From positions 1-64,000 of the forward strand of contig JHXJ01000015.1 in assembly GCA_000621765.1 (NCBI GenBank): 64,000 nucleotides of DNA. The letters run 5' to 3'. This DNA comes from Ruminococcaceae bacterium AB4001. GTDB taxonomy: Bacteria; Bacillota; Clostridia; Saccharofermentanales; Saccharofermentanaceae. How positions within the stretch are numbered: the first letter of the stretch is position 1; each line of letters opens with the position of its first letter. The position numbers and the translations under genes were made by a program. A model generated the notes under the pieces. The model was given only the letters and a program-made list of their open reading frames with translations, did not search any database and was not told where the DNA came from. This document shows, piece by piece, positions 44,102-52,679 of this stretch.

Positions 44102-47100
44102 ATGAAACATAACAGAGCTTTAAGATTGATTTCTCTTATCCTTGTGGTTATTTTCTCAATAAACTTTTTCAGTCTGTCCGTGTTAGCTGCAGGAGGGACA
44201 AATGAAGTAAATGGCTCAGAGTTTGAGGATATATATATTCCTGCACTCGTTCATACAAGATATGGCGGACTTGTGAAAAAATCGCTTCATTTACTTAAGG
44301 GTGAAGATGCCTTGTATATTTCTGCCGGTCAGATGTCTGATATTGGACTGATGAATGGTGGGGCGACTGTTAAAGAAAACAGCGTTGAGTTTGTTCGGGA
44401 TGTCAGATCGATCATTGATGAGAGTAAAACGCTTGACACTATCAAGAGAACTTATGTCGGACCGGTAGTAAACAGGAGCGGAATTACATATATCGATATG
44501 TATGAAGCTTTTGAACTGATGGAAGTAAATCATTATTTTGATGGAGAGACTATTGTTGTTTTCCCCAGATTGTATTTGGATGACGAGTATTCAACTGTAC
44601 TGGATGAGATCTTTCGATCAAATGAGTTTAGTATAGAGGCAATAACCGATGCTGAATTATTAGGGGCTGGTTGTTATGCCTTCCTAAAGGACTGGTCTCT
44701 TATTGGATCGATAACGGGGAGCGAATGGGTTGACCGGTATAAATATGTCATATCAAATATGCTGATGCCAGACGCTAACATTAAAACACAAAGTGAAGGT
44801 CTGAAAGAAGCACAGGGAGCTACCGAGTGGGCCCAATTATCCCTCTCTTATGGTGAAATTGCTGAAACTGTTAGAGCTGATATTTTTACCGGATTTGGAT
44901 TTCTGGCTGATCGGGCTGAATCGTATGATGCAAAAGGTGCTTTTATGGATTATGTCGGAATTGGTAAAGGTACCTGGGTTTCAGATGTTATAGATGAAGG
45001 CAAAGATATAAATTCGGCTATAGGATATGCACTGACATATCAGAACGCTCAACAGGTAGCGGATTTTTATACAGATGCATTGTATTACGGAGTAGTAAAG
45101 CCTGGCGGAAATAACACCACAGATGTATATACATCTGATTCACATTATCTTACAAGAGCAGCTGATTATATTTATAACGAGATGGATGGCAATGTGCCTG
45201 GCATGTTGTCTGAAAATGTGTGTGAAGATTTTCTTAAACTCAGTTCAAATGAATTAAATTCACAGCTGATGGGGGAAATTACTGATTTTGAGTTTAATGC
45301 ACTTCGAAAAGCAGTATTAGATCTGTTGCAATATATCGGTGCCGATCAAGAAATAGAAAAAGGCCTCAATACTGTTATTTGTGATAATATTTGTGAACGT
45401 TCGCGCGACAGTTATTACGCTAATAGAAATGTTGATAATAGAGCAATGAAGTACTGCGCCATAATGCATATGTTATCGGCAAAGTATTACTGCGATTTAT
45501 ATGATGATTATCCGACAATGTTAGCACAAATAAAGGGTTGGCAGCAAAGTGACAGTCTGTATTTCCGTTCGCAAAAGCTTAAGGCGGAAGAAGTAATAAC
45601 AAGATTAATTGCTGTCGATGATGTGGATGCTTATGTAGCATCTCGCTTTTCATACCAGTATTGCTATTCAGAAAATGATGACGATGATATGCCTGATTAT
45701 GTATATATCTCCAGCTATAGAGGGAACTCAAGAACGGTTACTGTACCTGAGTCAATCGCAAGTATTCCTGTAACAGAAATAGGAGAAAACGCATTTAAAG
45801 ACAATAAATATCTCCGAACAGTTAATCTGCCTGATTCAATTGAAAGCATTGGCGATTGTGCTTTTGAATCGTGTAGCTCACTTGAAAATATCAATCTGCC
45901 ACAATCGTTGACCTATTTAGGAAAATGGGCTTTTAACAAGTGTTCTTCATTAAGACAGATTGATATTCCCGAAGGTGTGAAAACCGTTAAAGAAGGCGCT
46001 TTCTCGTGTTGTTCCTCGCTGATTTCCGTCTATATTTCCGATGGTGTTGAATCACTTGAGGGAAACGCATTCTCAGGTTGTGAGTCTCTTGTGGAAGTTA
46101 CGATTCCTGGCAGTCTTGCGGATCTTGGAAAAGGACGAAATTTCACTTATTGTGAATCACTCAAAGAAATAACAATTCCTAATGTCAAGGAGATATTTGG
46201 TGAGTTTGATAATTGCACATCGTTGGAATATGTTAACATTCCAAGCGCAGAAACGATTTATTATCATTCGTTTGCAAATTGTCCGAAGCTGCGATCGATC
46301 AATATGCCGAATGTTACTTCGATAAGCAGTTTTTCATTTGTAAATTGCGGAATTGAAGTTGTTGATGCGCCTAAATTGAAAACAATCGGATGGCGTGCTT
46401 TCGACGAATGCACGAATCTTAAAAAGGCATATTTGTCTTCTGTTGAAACAATCGGATTGTTAGCGTTTAACTGTTACTCTGAAGATAACCCTTATCTTGA
46501 ACTTTACTTTTCTGACAATAATCCCCAATTTGAAAAAGAATTGGTTTTCGGACAGGTACATGGTTTCGGTGAGGATTATTGGAATACAGTAAATCATGCT
46601 TCAACGGATGGCCTTGTTGTAGTTTATGTTCCATGTACACGGTATGATGATTTCTGTTATGGAGACTGGTATTTTGTCGGTAATGCGGTTATAAGACCTT
46701 ATCATGAATTGCTTTTTGGCGTATGCAGCGTGTGCGGTGAGCATGATGGGGTCAGAATAGACAGAAGAAGTTTTGCAGATCCTGCTTTGCGTGAATATCT
46801 ATCAGAATACAAGGATGTTGATCACAATAATGTGCTGGATGATTCAGAGATTTCAAAGATAAAAACTTTAGATTGCTGGGAGGTAGAAGATTATTCCGGT
46901 ATAGAAGTGCTTTCCAATCTGGAAGAATTAAACATATATTATGCTGATCCGGATTCGATCGATTTCACTAAATTGACTGAACTAAAACAGGTTACTGTAT
47001 TTGGCGAAGGGAAAATAGATATAAATAATTGCAACTATTTATCATTGGCGTATTCGCAGGGTGTTAAGTATTACACGAGTTACGGTGTAAGTTATTACTA

Positions 47101-48652
47101 TATCGATAATGATAAAAAAGCTGAATACCGTTTGAGTATTTCTGATAATGTTGAGATCGTTTGTGATTCTAATGAGACAAGTCTTGTTACCACAACGATC
47201 CCTGTAGATCCTTCTTATTCAGCAATTATTGAAGGCACGGTTTATTCTGGATCAGTTGACGAGATAATCAGCGGCGATATCAAGTATTGTTTTACGCCGA
47301 AAAAAGATGGCTATTATTTGTTGATTAGTGATTCGGGCTGCAGTTTGGAGTTTACTGATGCAGGAAGACAGAGGCTTACGGATTTGGGCTATTTGTATTG
47401 GCTGGAAGGCGGTAAGTTATATCGCTTGTATTCTTATGAAAGTTTTACAGCTAACGGGGAAAACAATAACAAGGATACCTATAATTTCAGTTTAATTCAT
47501 TATGATTTCGAAGAAGCGCGTTATTCTACTGAAGCTTCTGCTTACGTTAAATCAATCTGTGTCGATTATGGTGATGAAATAGACCTTAGTGTTGTAACCT
47601 CCTGTGATGTTTCCGCAGATGTAAGTTGCAGGTGGTATTTCACATATTCGATCGATGATGCTGTTTCATTTGATACGCAAGGAACGAATCTGAAGATAAA
47701 GTCTGATAAACTATTTGATCTTCCGTCGGATCCTGAAAATTGGGATTATTCATATTTCTATTTAGTTAAATGTGAAGTGTCATTTGTCTATAAAGGAAAA
47801 ACGATCAAGCGCTGGGTAGATCTTTCAGTGACAATTTATCCTGTTGAGGACACTACAATCGGTTGGGTAAAGGATAACGATACCTGGTATTACTATGATT
47901 ATGATGGGACAATGACAACCGGATGGAAAATGATAGATGGAGGATGGTATTATTTTGATCCTGAAGGCAGGATGCTTACCGGTTCGCTGACAATTAACGG
48001 CTCGGTTTATTATCTTACGGATTCCGGAAAAATGTTTGTCGGGTGGAAACAGGTCGACAGCAAATGGTATTACTTTGATCCGTCTTCCGGAGCTCAAACT
48101 CAGGGTTGGAAATTTATAGGCGGTGAATGGTATTACTTCAATCTCAAGAACTATGCAATGGAAACCGGATGGCAGCGTATTGGCGGCAGGTGGTATTATT
48201 TTCATTCCTCCGGCGCTATGTTAACCGGATGGCAAAAAATTAGTGGAACTTGGTATTATTTCAACTCTTCCGGAGCGATGCTGAATGATTGGCAGAAAAT
48301 TGGCGGCAAATGGTACTATTTTGAAATGAGCGGCGCAATGGTTACCGGATGGAGAGAAATTGGAGGAGCATACTACTATTTAAAATCAGATGGCTCCATG
48401 GCAGCCAATGAATATTGCAACGGATATTGGTTAGATTCCAATGGAAAGTGGACAAAAAAGGCAAGAGCGAGCTGGAAGCAGGATTCAACCGGATGGTACT
48501 ATCAGGACACTACCGGCTGGTATGCAAAAAGTACTACATTGATGATTGATGGTGTGAATTATCGGTTTAACGAAAAAGGGTATTGGATTGAAACTGGTTC
48601 AGCTGGCGGCGGCGTTAGAACGTATTTAGCGACGGAAATAACCGGTATATGA
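44102..48652 (+). CDS. Giant surface protein: BspA-type LRR and choline-binding-type repeats
   Basis: The 1516-residue protein has a signal peptide (about 1-30), a helical N-terminal region of unknown type (30-530) and BspA-like leucine-rich repeats (about 545-820, units such as IGDCAFESCSSLENINLPQS). An EF-hand/dockerin-like calcium loop (DVDHNNVLDDSEI, about 908-920) and a beta-rich region follow. From about 1255 there are roughly ten cell-wall-binding repeats of the GW...WYYFD type. Such repeats hold proteins to teichoic-acid choline or wall glycans. It is likely an adhesin or substrate-binding protein. ATAGGAGGG precedes the ATG. The gene is AT-richer than the dynamin operon, suggesting transfer. 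Confidence 0.88.
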   Translation: MKHNRALRLISLILVVIFSINFFSLSVLAAGGTNEVNGSEFEDIYIPALVHTRYGGLVKKSLHLLKGEDALYISAGQMSDIGLMNGGATVKENSVEFVRDVRSIIDESKTLDTIKRTYVGPVVNRSGITYIDMYEAFELMEVNHYFDGETIVVFPRLYLDDEYSTVLDEIFRSNEFSIEAITDAELLGAGCYAFLKDWSLIGSITGSEWVDRYKYVISNMLMPDANIKTQSEGLKEAQGATEWAQLSLSYGEIAETVRADIFTGFGFLADRAESYDAKGAFMDYVGIGKGTWVSDVIDEGKDINSAIGYALTYQNAQQVADFYTDALYYGVVKPGGNNTTDVYTSDSHYLTRAADYIYNEMDGNVPGMLSENVCEDFLKLSSNELNSQLMGEITDFEFNALRKAVLDLLQYIGADQEIEKGLNTVICDNICERSRDSYYANRNVDNRAMKYCAIMHMLSAKYYCDLYDDYPTMLAQIKGWQQSDSLYFRSQKLKAEEVITRLIAVDDVDAYVASRFSYQYCYSENDDDDMPDYVYISSYRGNSRTVTVPESIASIPVTEIGENAFKDNKYLRTVNLPDSIESIGDCAFESCSSLENINLPQSLTYLGKWAFNKCSSLRQIDIPEGVKTVKEGAFSCCSSLISVYISDGVESLEGNAFSGCESLVEVTIPGSLADLGKGRNFTYCESLKEITIPNVKEIFGEFDNCTSLEYVNIPSAETIYYHSFANCPKLRSINMPNVTSISSFSFVNCGIEVVDAPKLKTIGWRAFDECTNLKKAYLSSVETIGLLAFNCYSEDNPYLELYFSDNNPQFEKELVFGQVHGFGEDYWNTVNHASTDGLVVVYVPCTRYDDFCYGDWYFVGNAVIRPYHELLFGVCSVCGEHDGVRIDRRSFADPALREYLSEYKDVDHNNVLDDSEISKIKTLDCWEVEDYSGIEVLSNLEELNIYYADPDSIDFTKLTELKQVTVFGEGKIDINNCNYLSLAYSQGVKYYTSYGVSYYYIDNDKKAEYRLSISDNVEIVCDSNETSLVTTTIPVDPSYSAIIEGTVYSGSVDEIISGDIKYCFTPKKDGYYLLISDSGCSLEFTDAGRQRLTDLGYLYWLEGGKLYRLYSYESFTANGENNNKDTYNFSLIHYDFEEARYSTEASAYVKSICVDYGDEIDLSVVTSCDVSADVSCRWYFTYSIDDAVSFDTQGTNLKIKSDKLFDLPSDPENWDYSYFYLVKCEVSFVYKGKTIKRWVDLSVTIYPVEDTTIGWVKDNDTWYYYDYDGTMTTGWKMIDGGWYYFDPEGRMLTGSLTINGSVYYLTDSGKMFVGWKQVDSKWYYFDPSSGAQTQGWKFIGGEWYYFNLKNYAMETGWQRIGGRWYYFHSSGAMLTGWQKISGTWYYFNSSGAMLNDWQKIGGKWYYFEMSGAMVTGWREIGGAYYYLKSDGSMAANEYCNGYWLDSNGKWTKKARASWKQDSTGWYYQDTTGWYAKSTTLMIDGVNYRFNEKGYWIETGSAGGGVRTYLATEITGI

Positions 48653-48977
48653 TCACCAGGATCAATACTGCGATTATGAATATTATCAGTATTGAGACAA
48701 GGATAAACAGTACTTTGAAAAGGCTGCGCAAAAAGAAATTCTTGTGATGGATGAACGGCAGTATATCAAATATGCCTGTCCATGAATTGCAAATGTCGAT
48801 AATAACAAAAGCGATTATTGCGAGCATTATTATCAGTGAGTTGTTTATCAGCGGATCCTCACTTCCCTGGAATCCGATCAGAAAAGCGATCAGCCAAAGG
48901 TAGAAGAAAACGGCAGGGACCATCTTATACCATTTACGTGTCCTGAAGCCAGGCGGAGGGAAGATGGGTTTCAGTTT
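48615..48977 (-). pseudogene. Detached membrane C-terminus of the kinase gene
   Basis: Directly after the kinase TAA (48980-48978) the same frame stays open for 120 codons. It reads KLKPIFPPPGFRTRKWYKM and then three hydrophobic helices. The PPGFRT...W-K-M segment is what I expect between the kinase domain and the membrane helices of clostridial protein kinases. The region therefore looks like the rest of a longer kinase cut by one nonsense codon. It could instead start anew at ATG 48923, but no ribosome site precedes it. Its end overlaps the LRR gene by 38 bases. Confidence 0.55.
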
Positions 48978-49655
48978 TTATGTCGGACTGAGCTTTTTCG
49001 ATAATACATCTGACAATTCCTGTGCATTTGTATATCGGTCTTTCGGATCAAAACTGGAAGCTCTTGCTGCGATCTTTTGAATTCTCGAATCGTTGGGAAA
49101 AGCTACTGCCAGCATCTTACCGACTGCATAAACATCGCTTCTCGGATCCGACTGCATAAAGCCATATTGTTCAGGTGCGGCAACGCCTACTGTTCCGATG
49201 AATGTCGTATCACCGTTGCTGTCCGGCTTATATATCTTTGCTGCGTCGTAATCGAGTATCTTAACCTTGCCTTCAGTGGTTACCATTATGTTGGAAGGTT
49301 TCAGATCTCTGTGGATAATAGGAGAAGGTGCATTATGCAGAAATGTCAGGCCTTCAAGAAGCTCAAGAAACATTCCGAGCTTTTTGTTTGCCGGCATATT
49401 CTTATCGTTGATGATTATATCGAAAGTGTTTCCCTGAATAACTTCCTCGATAACGATCAGGTTCTGGCTGTCTTTATATAAACCATAGATCTTTGGAACA
49501 TGTTCGTTGCCGTTGGCATAAAGATAGGCATATACATTCTCATCGAAATGCTCGAGCCTTTTCATCATGCGAATATCGCCGGTCACCTGGTTAATGACCA
49601 AGCTGCGCTTGCTGTCATAGTGATATAATTCTTTATACTCGGCAAAGTTGTTCAT
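48978..49655 (-). CDS. Compact Ser/Thr protein kinase
   Basis: The 225-residue protein has a eukaryotic-type kinase fold: an N-lobe with a short glycine-poor loop, catalytic loop HRDLKPSN (about 126-133), metal site DYD in place of DFG (about 146-148), APEQYG and DVYAVGKM. A 168-codon upstream extension of the frame is antisense to the HTH gene and is not real. I place the start at ATG 49655. It has no ribosome site but has TATAAT six bases upstream, so the transcript may be leaderless. The TAA at 48980 separates it from a membrane part. Confidence 0.75.
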   Translation of the reverse strand: MNNFAEYKELYHYDSKRSLVINQVTGDIRMMKRLEHFDENVYAYLYANGNEHVPKIYGLYKDSQNLIVIEEVIQGNTFDIIINDKNMPANKKLGMFLELLEGLTFLHNAPSPIIHRDLKPSNIMVTTEGKVKILDYDAAKIYKPDSNGDTTFIGTVGVAAPEQYGFMQSDPRSDVYAVGKMLAVAFPNDSRIQKIAARASSFDPKDRYTNAQELSDVLSKKLSPT

Positions 49656-49685
49656 ACAACAATTATACAACGAGAGGAAGGAACT

Positions 49686-50114
49686 ATGACAGACAGAACT
49701 GATGATCTGATGAAACGTCTGACGTCGACCGATTCGACTGCTGAACTCGATGCTTTTCTCGCTGAAATCAGAAATAAGTATCCGGGTGAATTGCATACCT
49801 ATCTGAATGCGATACTTAAAGAAAAAGGCCTGAGTCCTGCTGACGCTCAGAAGAAAAGCGGAATCGACCGTACTTACATCTATCAGATACTGGACGGAAG
49901 AAAGAACCCGGGCAGAGACAAGATCGTAGCGATCGCGCTCGCGTGCGAAATGACCCTGGCCGAATGCCAGCGCGCTCTTGAGATCGCACAGGCGGGGATC
50001 CTCTATCCCAAGAACCGCAGGGACTGTCTCATGATCTATGCCATCAATAAAAAGATGAGCATCATGGACTTGAACAGCCTGCTCGAAGAGTACGAACTGC
50101 CGCCTCTGGACTGA
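49686..50114 (+). CDS. Helix-turn-helix regulator next to the kinase
   Basis: The 142-residue protein has an XRE-like helix-turn-helix (about 52-85, GLSPADAQKKSGIDRTYIYQ) within an all-helical fold. The C-terminal half (about 90-140) is helical and without known motifs. GAGGAAGGA precedes the ATG. It diverges from the kinase gene with only 30 bases between the start codons, a spacing that favours shared control. It may be a regulator whose activity is changed by the kinase, by inference. Confidence 0.75.
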   Translation: MTDRTDDLMKRLTSTDSTAELDAFLAEIRNKYPGELHTYLNAILKEKGLSPADAQKKSGIDRTYIYQILDGRKNPGRDKIVAIALACEMTLAECQRALEIAQAGILYPKNRRDCLMIYAINKKMSIMDLNSLLEEYELPPLD

Positions 50115-50147
50115 CGCTGAAACCATATATTGAATTCTTTTTTGTTG

Positions 50148-50178
50148 ACCTGACAGCATGCGTTCTGTCAGGTTTTTT
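50148..50178 (+). terminator. Terminator of the HTH gene
   Basis: A 9-bp perfect stem (50148-50156 with 50165-50173) ends in six T (to 50178). The stretch 50179-50341 that follows shows no gene. Confidence 0.85.
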
Positions 50179-50341
50179 CATGTATGCCGGCAGCATACCG
50201 AATCGAGTTTTGTCAATGCTAAAATCGCACGTAGGTATGAAAGAGAGAAAGAGACAAACGAGACCATAACAAGTCTGCCCGGCATTGTCTGGCCGGTGTG
50301 AAACCAAAGTTTATTTTTCATTTTACGTTAACAAAAGGTTA

Positions 50342-50371
50342 TTAGAATCATAATGGAACTTTGGTTATAAT
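50342..50371 (+). promoter_or_regulatory. Promoter of the candidate structured RNA
   Basis: TATAAT (50366-50371) with a weak TTAGAA (50342-50347, spacer 18) predicts transcription starting near 50378, at the first base of the long outer stem. Confidence 0.55.
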
Positions 50372-50376
50372 AAAGG

Positions 50377-50525
50377 TGCGACACAACTTGATATTTACCT
50401 ATGACAGCATCGACGTTTTGGTAAAAACGTTGGTCTCTTTCATACCTGTCATAGGATGAGTTGTGTCGCAGCAATCGAGGCTGACGGTTTTCGTGCGGTA
50501 GCTTCGGTTACCGCACTTTTTATTT
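50377..50525 (+). ncRNA. Candidate structured non-coding RNA, unknown class
   Basis: Three nested perfect stems are visible: a 12-bp outer stem (50377-50388 with 50459-50470), a 10-bp middle stem (50398-50407 with 50446-50455) and a 7-bp inner hairpin (50413-50419 with 50424-50430). A 22-base single strand and an 8-bp terminator hairpin (50493-50500 with 50509-50516) with TTTTTATTT follow. The predicted promoter places the 5' end at the outer stem. No open frame of note exists inside. It does not match the 6S, SRP, tmRNA or RNase P layouts I know. Confidence 0.6.
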
Positions 50526-50647
50526 GTATACAAATCATGTGCACACGAAACAGAAAAAACGTTTATGAAAGGAGGCTCAAACCTTATTCAAAGAATCATC
50601 CGTTTGCGTGACAAAACGCATGTAATAGGTGACTAAAGAGGACAAAA

Positions 50648-51088
50648 ATGATGAAGAAAAAAGCAATGCTTTCGATTATCAGCATTATTCTTTTGGTAAT
50701 AGGCTTGTTGCTTTATCTGTTTATAAACAGAGATGCTTATGTCTCAAGAGTTCTCATTAAGGTATTACCTATTCAAACTGCAGTTGACGATAGTTTTTTC
50801 GTCAGATTAATAAGAAGTTTTGGCGCAGATTTTTTATGGTCAGCATCCTTTACGCTTATTGTTCAGCGCATTGTCTGGCTTGAGAATAAGAAAACGTTTT
50901 TATTGTTGTTGTGTAGTTTACTTGGGATGATATTTGAATTAATGCAATTGATCGGAATAGCAGCAGGAACTGCAGATATAACTGATGTGGGCGTGTATTT
51001 GCTTGGAAGTATATTTGCAGTTGCAATAATAAAAGGAGGCAAACTATATGAAAAAAAGTCAGATGTTAGCGTTGGTAATGGCCATTAG
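50648..51088 (+). CDS. Small VanZ-like membrane protein
   Basis: The 146-residue protein has four likely membrane helices (about 5-28, 55-78, 83-105, 112-132). The end FELMQLIGIAAGTADITDVG resembles the E-x-x-Q...DI-D motif of VanZ/DUF2809-like proteins. The function is unknown. AGAGGA precedes the ATG. Its last 41 bases overlap the start of the next gene in another frame, so both are translationally linked. Confidence 0.65.
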   Translation: MMKKKAMLSIISIILLVIGLLLYLFINRDAYVSRVLIKVLPIQTAVDDSFFVRLIRSFGADFLWSASFTLIVQRIVWLENKKTFLLLLCSLLGMIFELMQLIGIAAGTADITDVGVYLLGSIFAVAIIKGGKLYEKKSDVSVGNGH

Positions 51089-51977
51089 TATTTTTATGTC
51101 ATTTGCGTTAGGTAGTTCAAGCAGTTCATCTGATTCAAACAAGCCTATAACAGGCACTTCAGGTTCTGAAGAAAACAACTCTGATTCTCAGACTGAAGAG
51201 ACAGAAAGCACTACAACTACAGCAAAGACGCTTGCTCCTACTATCGATGAAGAAGTCGTTTTTGATGAAGATGGTATAAAAATCACTGCAAAGGAATACA
51301 CTTCAGACTCTCTCTGGGGAGACGGTATCAAGTTCTTGATTGAAAATGAAACAGAACAGAACGTTACGGTAGGAATAACAGCACTTATAGTAAACAACTA
51401 TATGATTACTGATTCTTTTGTTGCATCTGTTGCTGCAGGAAAGAAAACAAACGAGACAATGAACTTAAGCTCTTCACAACTTAAAGCGGCTGGTATCGAT
51501 GTAATTGGTCAGATTGAAGTTTATTTCCATATCTATGATTCGGATACATGGGGAAATATTGTTGATACCGATTGCATTACAATTAAGACCTCATTATATG
51601 ACCAGATGGATACAACGGTTGATGATGAAGGCCAGGTTCTTTATGATGAGGATGGTGTTAAGATCGTCGGTAAATATGTTAATGATTCCGATTTCTGGGG
51701 CGCAGCTGTTTTGCTTTATATTGAAAACAATTCCGGAAGAAATGTTCTTGTTCAAGCAGATAATCTTTCGGTAAATGGCTTTACAATTGATGCGCTGTTT
51801 AGCTGTACTGTTTATGACGGTAAGATGGCATACGACGATATTACATTGTTCAGCACTGATTTAGAAGAAAATGATATAAAGACAGTAGAAGAGATTTCTT
51901 TGGAATTCAAGATTATTGATCCTGATTCTTACAACACTTTGACTCAAACTGACGAAATAACTTTCTACACAAAATAA
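51048..51977 (+). CDS. Secreted protein with two repeated domains
   Basis: The 309-residue protein has a signal peptide (about 1-22), a Ser/Glu/Thr-rich linker (about 23-65) and two tandem copies of a domain of about 115 residues. Each copy opens with V-x-[FY]-DEDG-[IV]-KI and ends with IT-[IF]-x-T (about 68-180 and 198-308). The residue after the LG of the signal is Ser, not Cys, so it would not be lipidated in the usual way. AAAAGGAGG precedes the ATG, inside the preceding gene. I do not recognise the family. Confidence 0.75.
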   Translation: MKKSQMLALVMAISIFMSFALGSSSSSSDSNKPITGTSGSEENNSDSQTEETESTTTTAKTLAPTIDEEVVFDEDGIKITAKEYTSDSLWGDGIKFLIENETEQNVTVGITALIVNNYMITDSFVASVAAGKKTNETMNLSSSQLKAAGIDVIGQIEVYFHIYDSDTWGNIVDTDCITIKTSLYDQMDTTVDDEGQVLYDEDGVKIVGKYVNDSDFWGAAVLLYIENNSGRNVLVQADNLSVNGFTIDALFSCTVYDGKMAYDDITLFSTDLEENDIKTVEEISLEFKIIDPDSYNTLTQTDEITFYTK

Positions 51978-52218
51978 GCATCAATAACGGAGTTCGACGT
52001 TTCTTGGTTTTACACCGAGAGAAAATGTGATCGTTAAAACGAGTAATTCATAAGGAAAATAGCACCTGTAAGGACTTGTAATTCTTGCAGGTGTTATATT
52101 TTGGTGTCTGTGTTTTTCTGGAAACATAACCATATGTGAATGAGCATAGTTTTTTTGTTAATGGGGCGTTTTTTAGTTTAATAGGAGCAACAAAAACTAA
52201 TGAGCAATAATACATAAG

Positions 52219-52560
52219 ACAGACAACCATTATCAGTTACAAATCCTGATCTTGCTAAAGAATGGGACTATACTAAAACGCACCTTTAACACCGGATGAT
52301 GTAACTTCTGGATCGGGAAAAAGGATTTTGGGATATGTGATAAAGGGCATGAATGGGAAGCCGCGATTTATTTGAGGAATAAAGGTGCGGGATGCCCTAT
52401 TTGTGCGCGGAGAAAACGCGTATTGAATATTGACACCAATGAAACATATAACTCTATCAGAGAAGCTGGACGAATTCTTGGTATAAGCGAATAAGGTATA
52501 AGTCTATGTTGAAAAGGGAAAACCAAGACTGCTGGTGGATATCATTGGAAATATGTAGAG
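52219..52560 (+). pseudogene. Decayed zinc-ribbon/NUMOD1-type gene
   Basis: Translating across frames gives SVTNPDLAKEWDYTK, then after a one-base loss LTPDDVTSGSGK, then after a second shift CDKGHEWEAAIYLRNKGAGC plus PIC, and NETYNSIREAGRILGIS. In-frame stops TAA and TGA follow, and the end matches KTAGGYHWKYVEG. This is the pattern of a treble-clef zinc-ribbon repeat followed by a NUMOD1-like helix, found in homing-endonuclease-related proteins. At least two frameshifts and two stops make it inactive. The region 51978-52218 before it holds nothing recognised. Confidence 0.75.
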
Positions 52561-52571
52561 GGAAAATATGC

Positions 52572-52597
52572 GCTCCCTCTCAAAACTGAAAGGGAGC
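52572..52597 (-). terminator. Stem-loop downstream of pheA
   Basis: A 7-bp perfect stem (52572-52578 with 52591-52597) is followed on the minus strand by GCATATTTT. It lies 80 bases after the pheA stop and is a modest terminator candidate. Confidence 0.45.
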
Positions 52598-52679
52598 ATT
52601 TGGTTCTTTCTGATGTGTTAATTGCTCAACTAGTGGAAATTGCGTTCAAAATGATCATTTCGAACGCAAATGATATTTA

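Noticed and set aside
49656-50159. 168-codon N-terminal extension of the kinase
   Set aside because: It is antisense to the helix-turn-helix gene, which has a good ribosome site and motif; the promoter lies just before ATG 49655.
50377-50525. 6S RNA, SRP RNA or tmRNA
   Set aside because: Too short for 6S and lacks its large central bubble; no SRP tetraloop region; no tRNA-like ends.
50565-50636. 24-codon frame with MKGGSNLIQRIIRLRDKTHV, possible leader peptide
   Set aside because: No ribosome site before its ATG, and no terminator or alternative fold between it and the next gene.
52048-52230. 60-residue open frame on the minus strand
   Set aside because: AT-rich, no ribosome site, no recognisable motif, and adjacent to a pseudogene.
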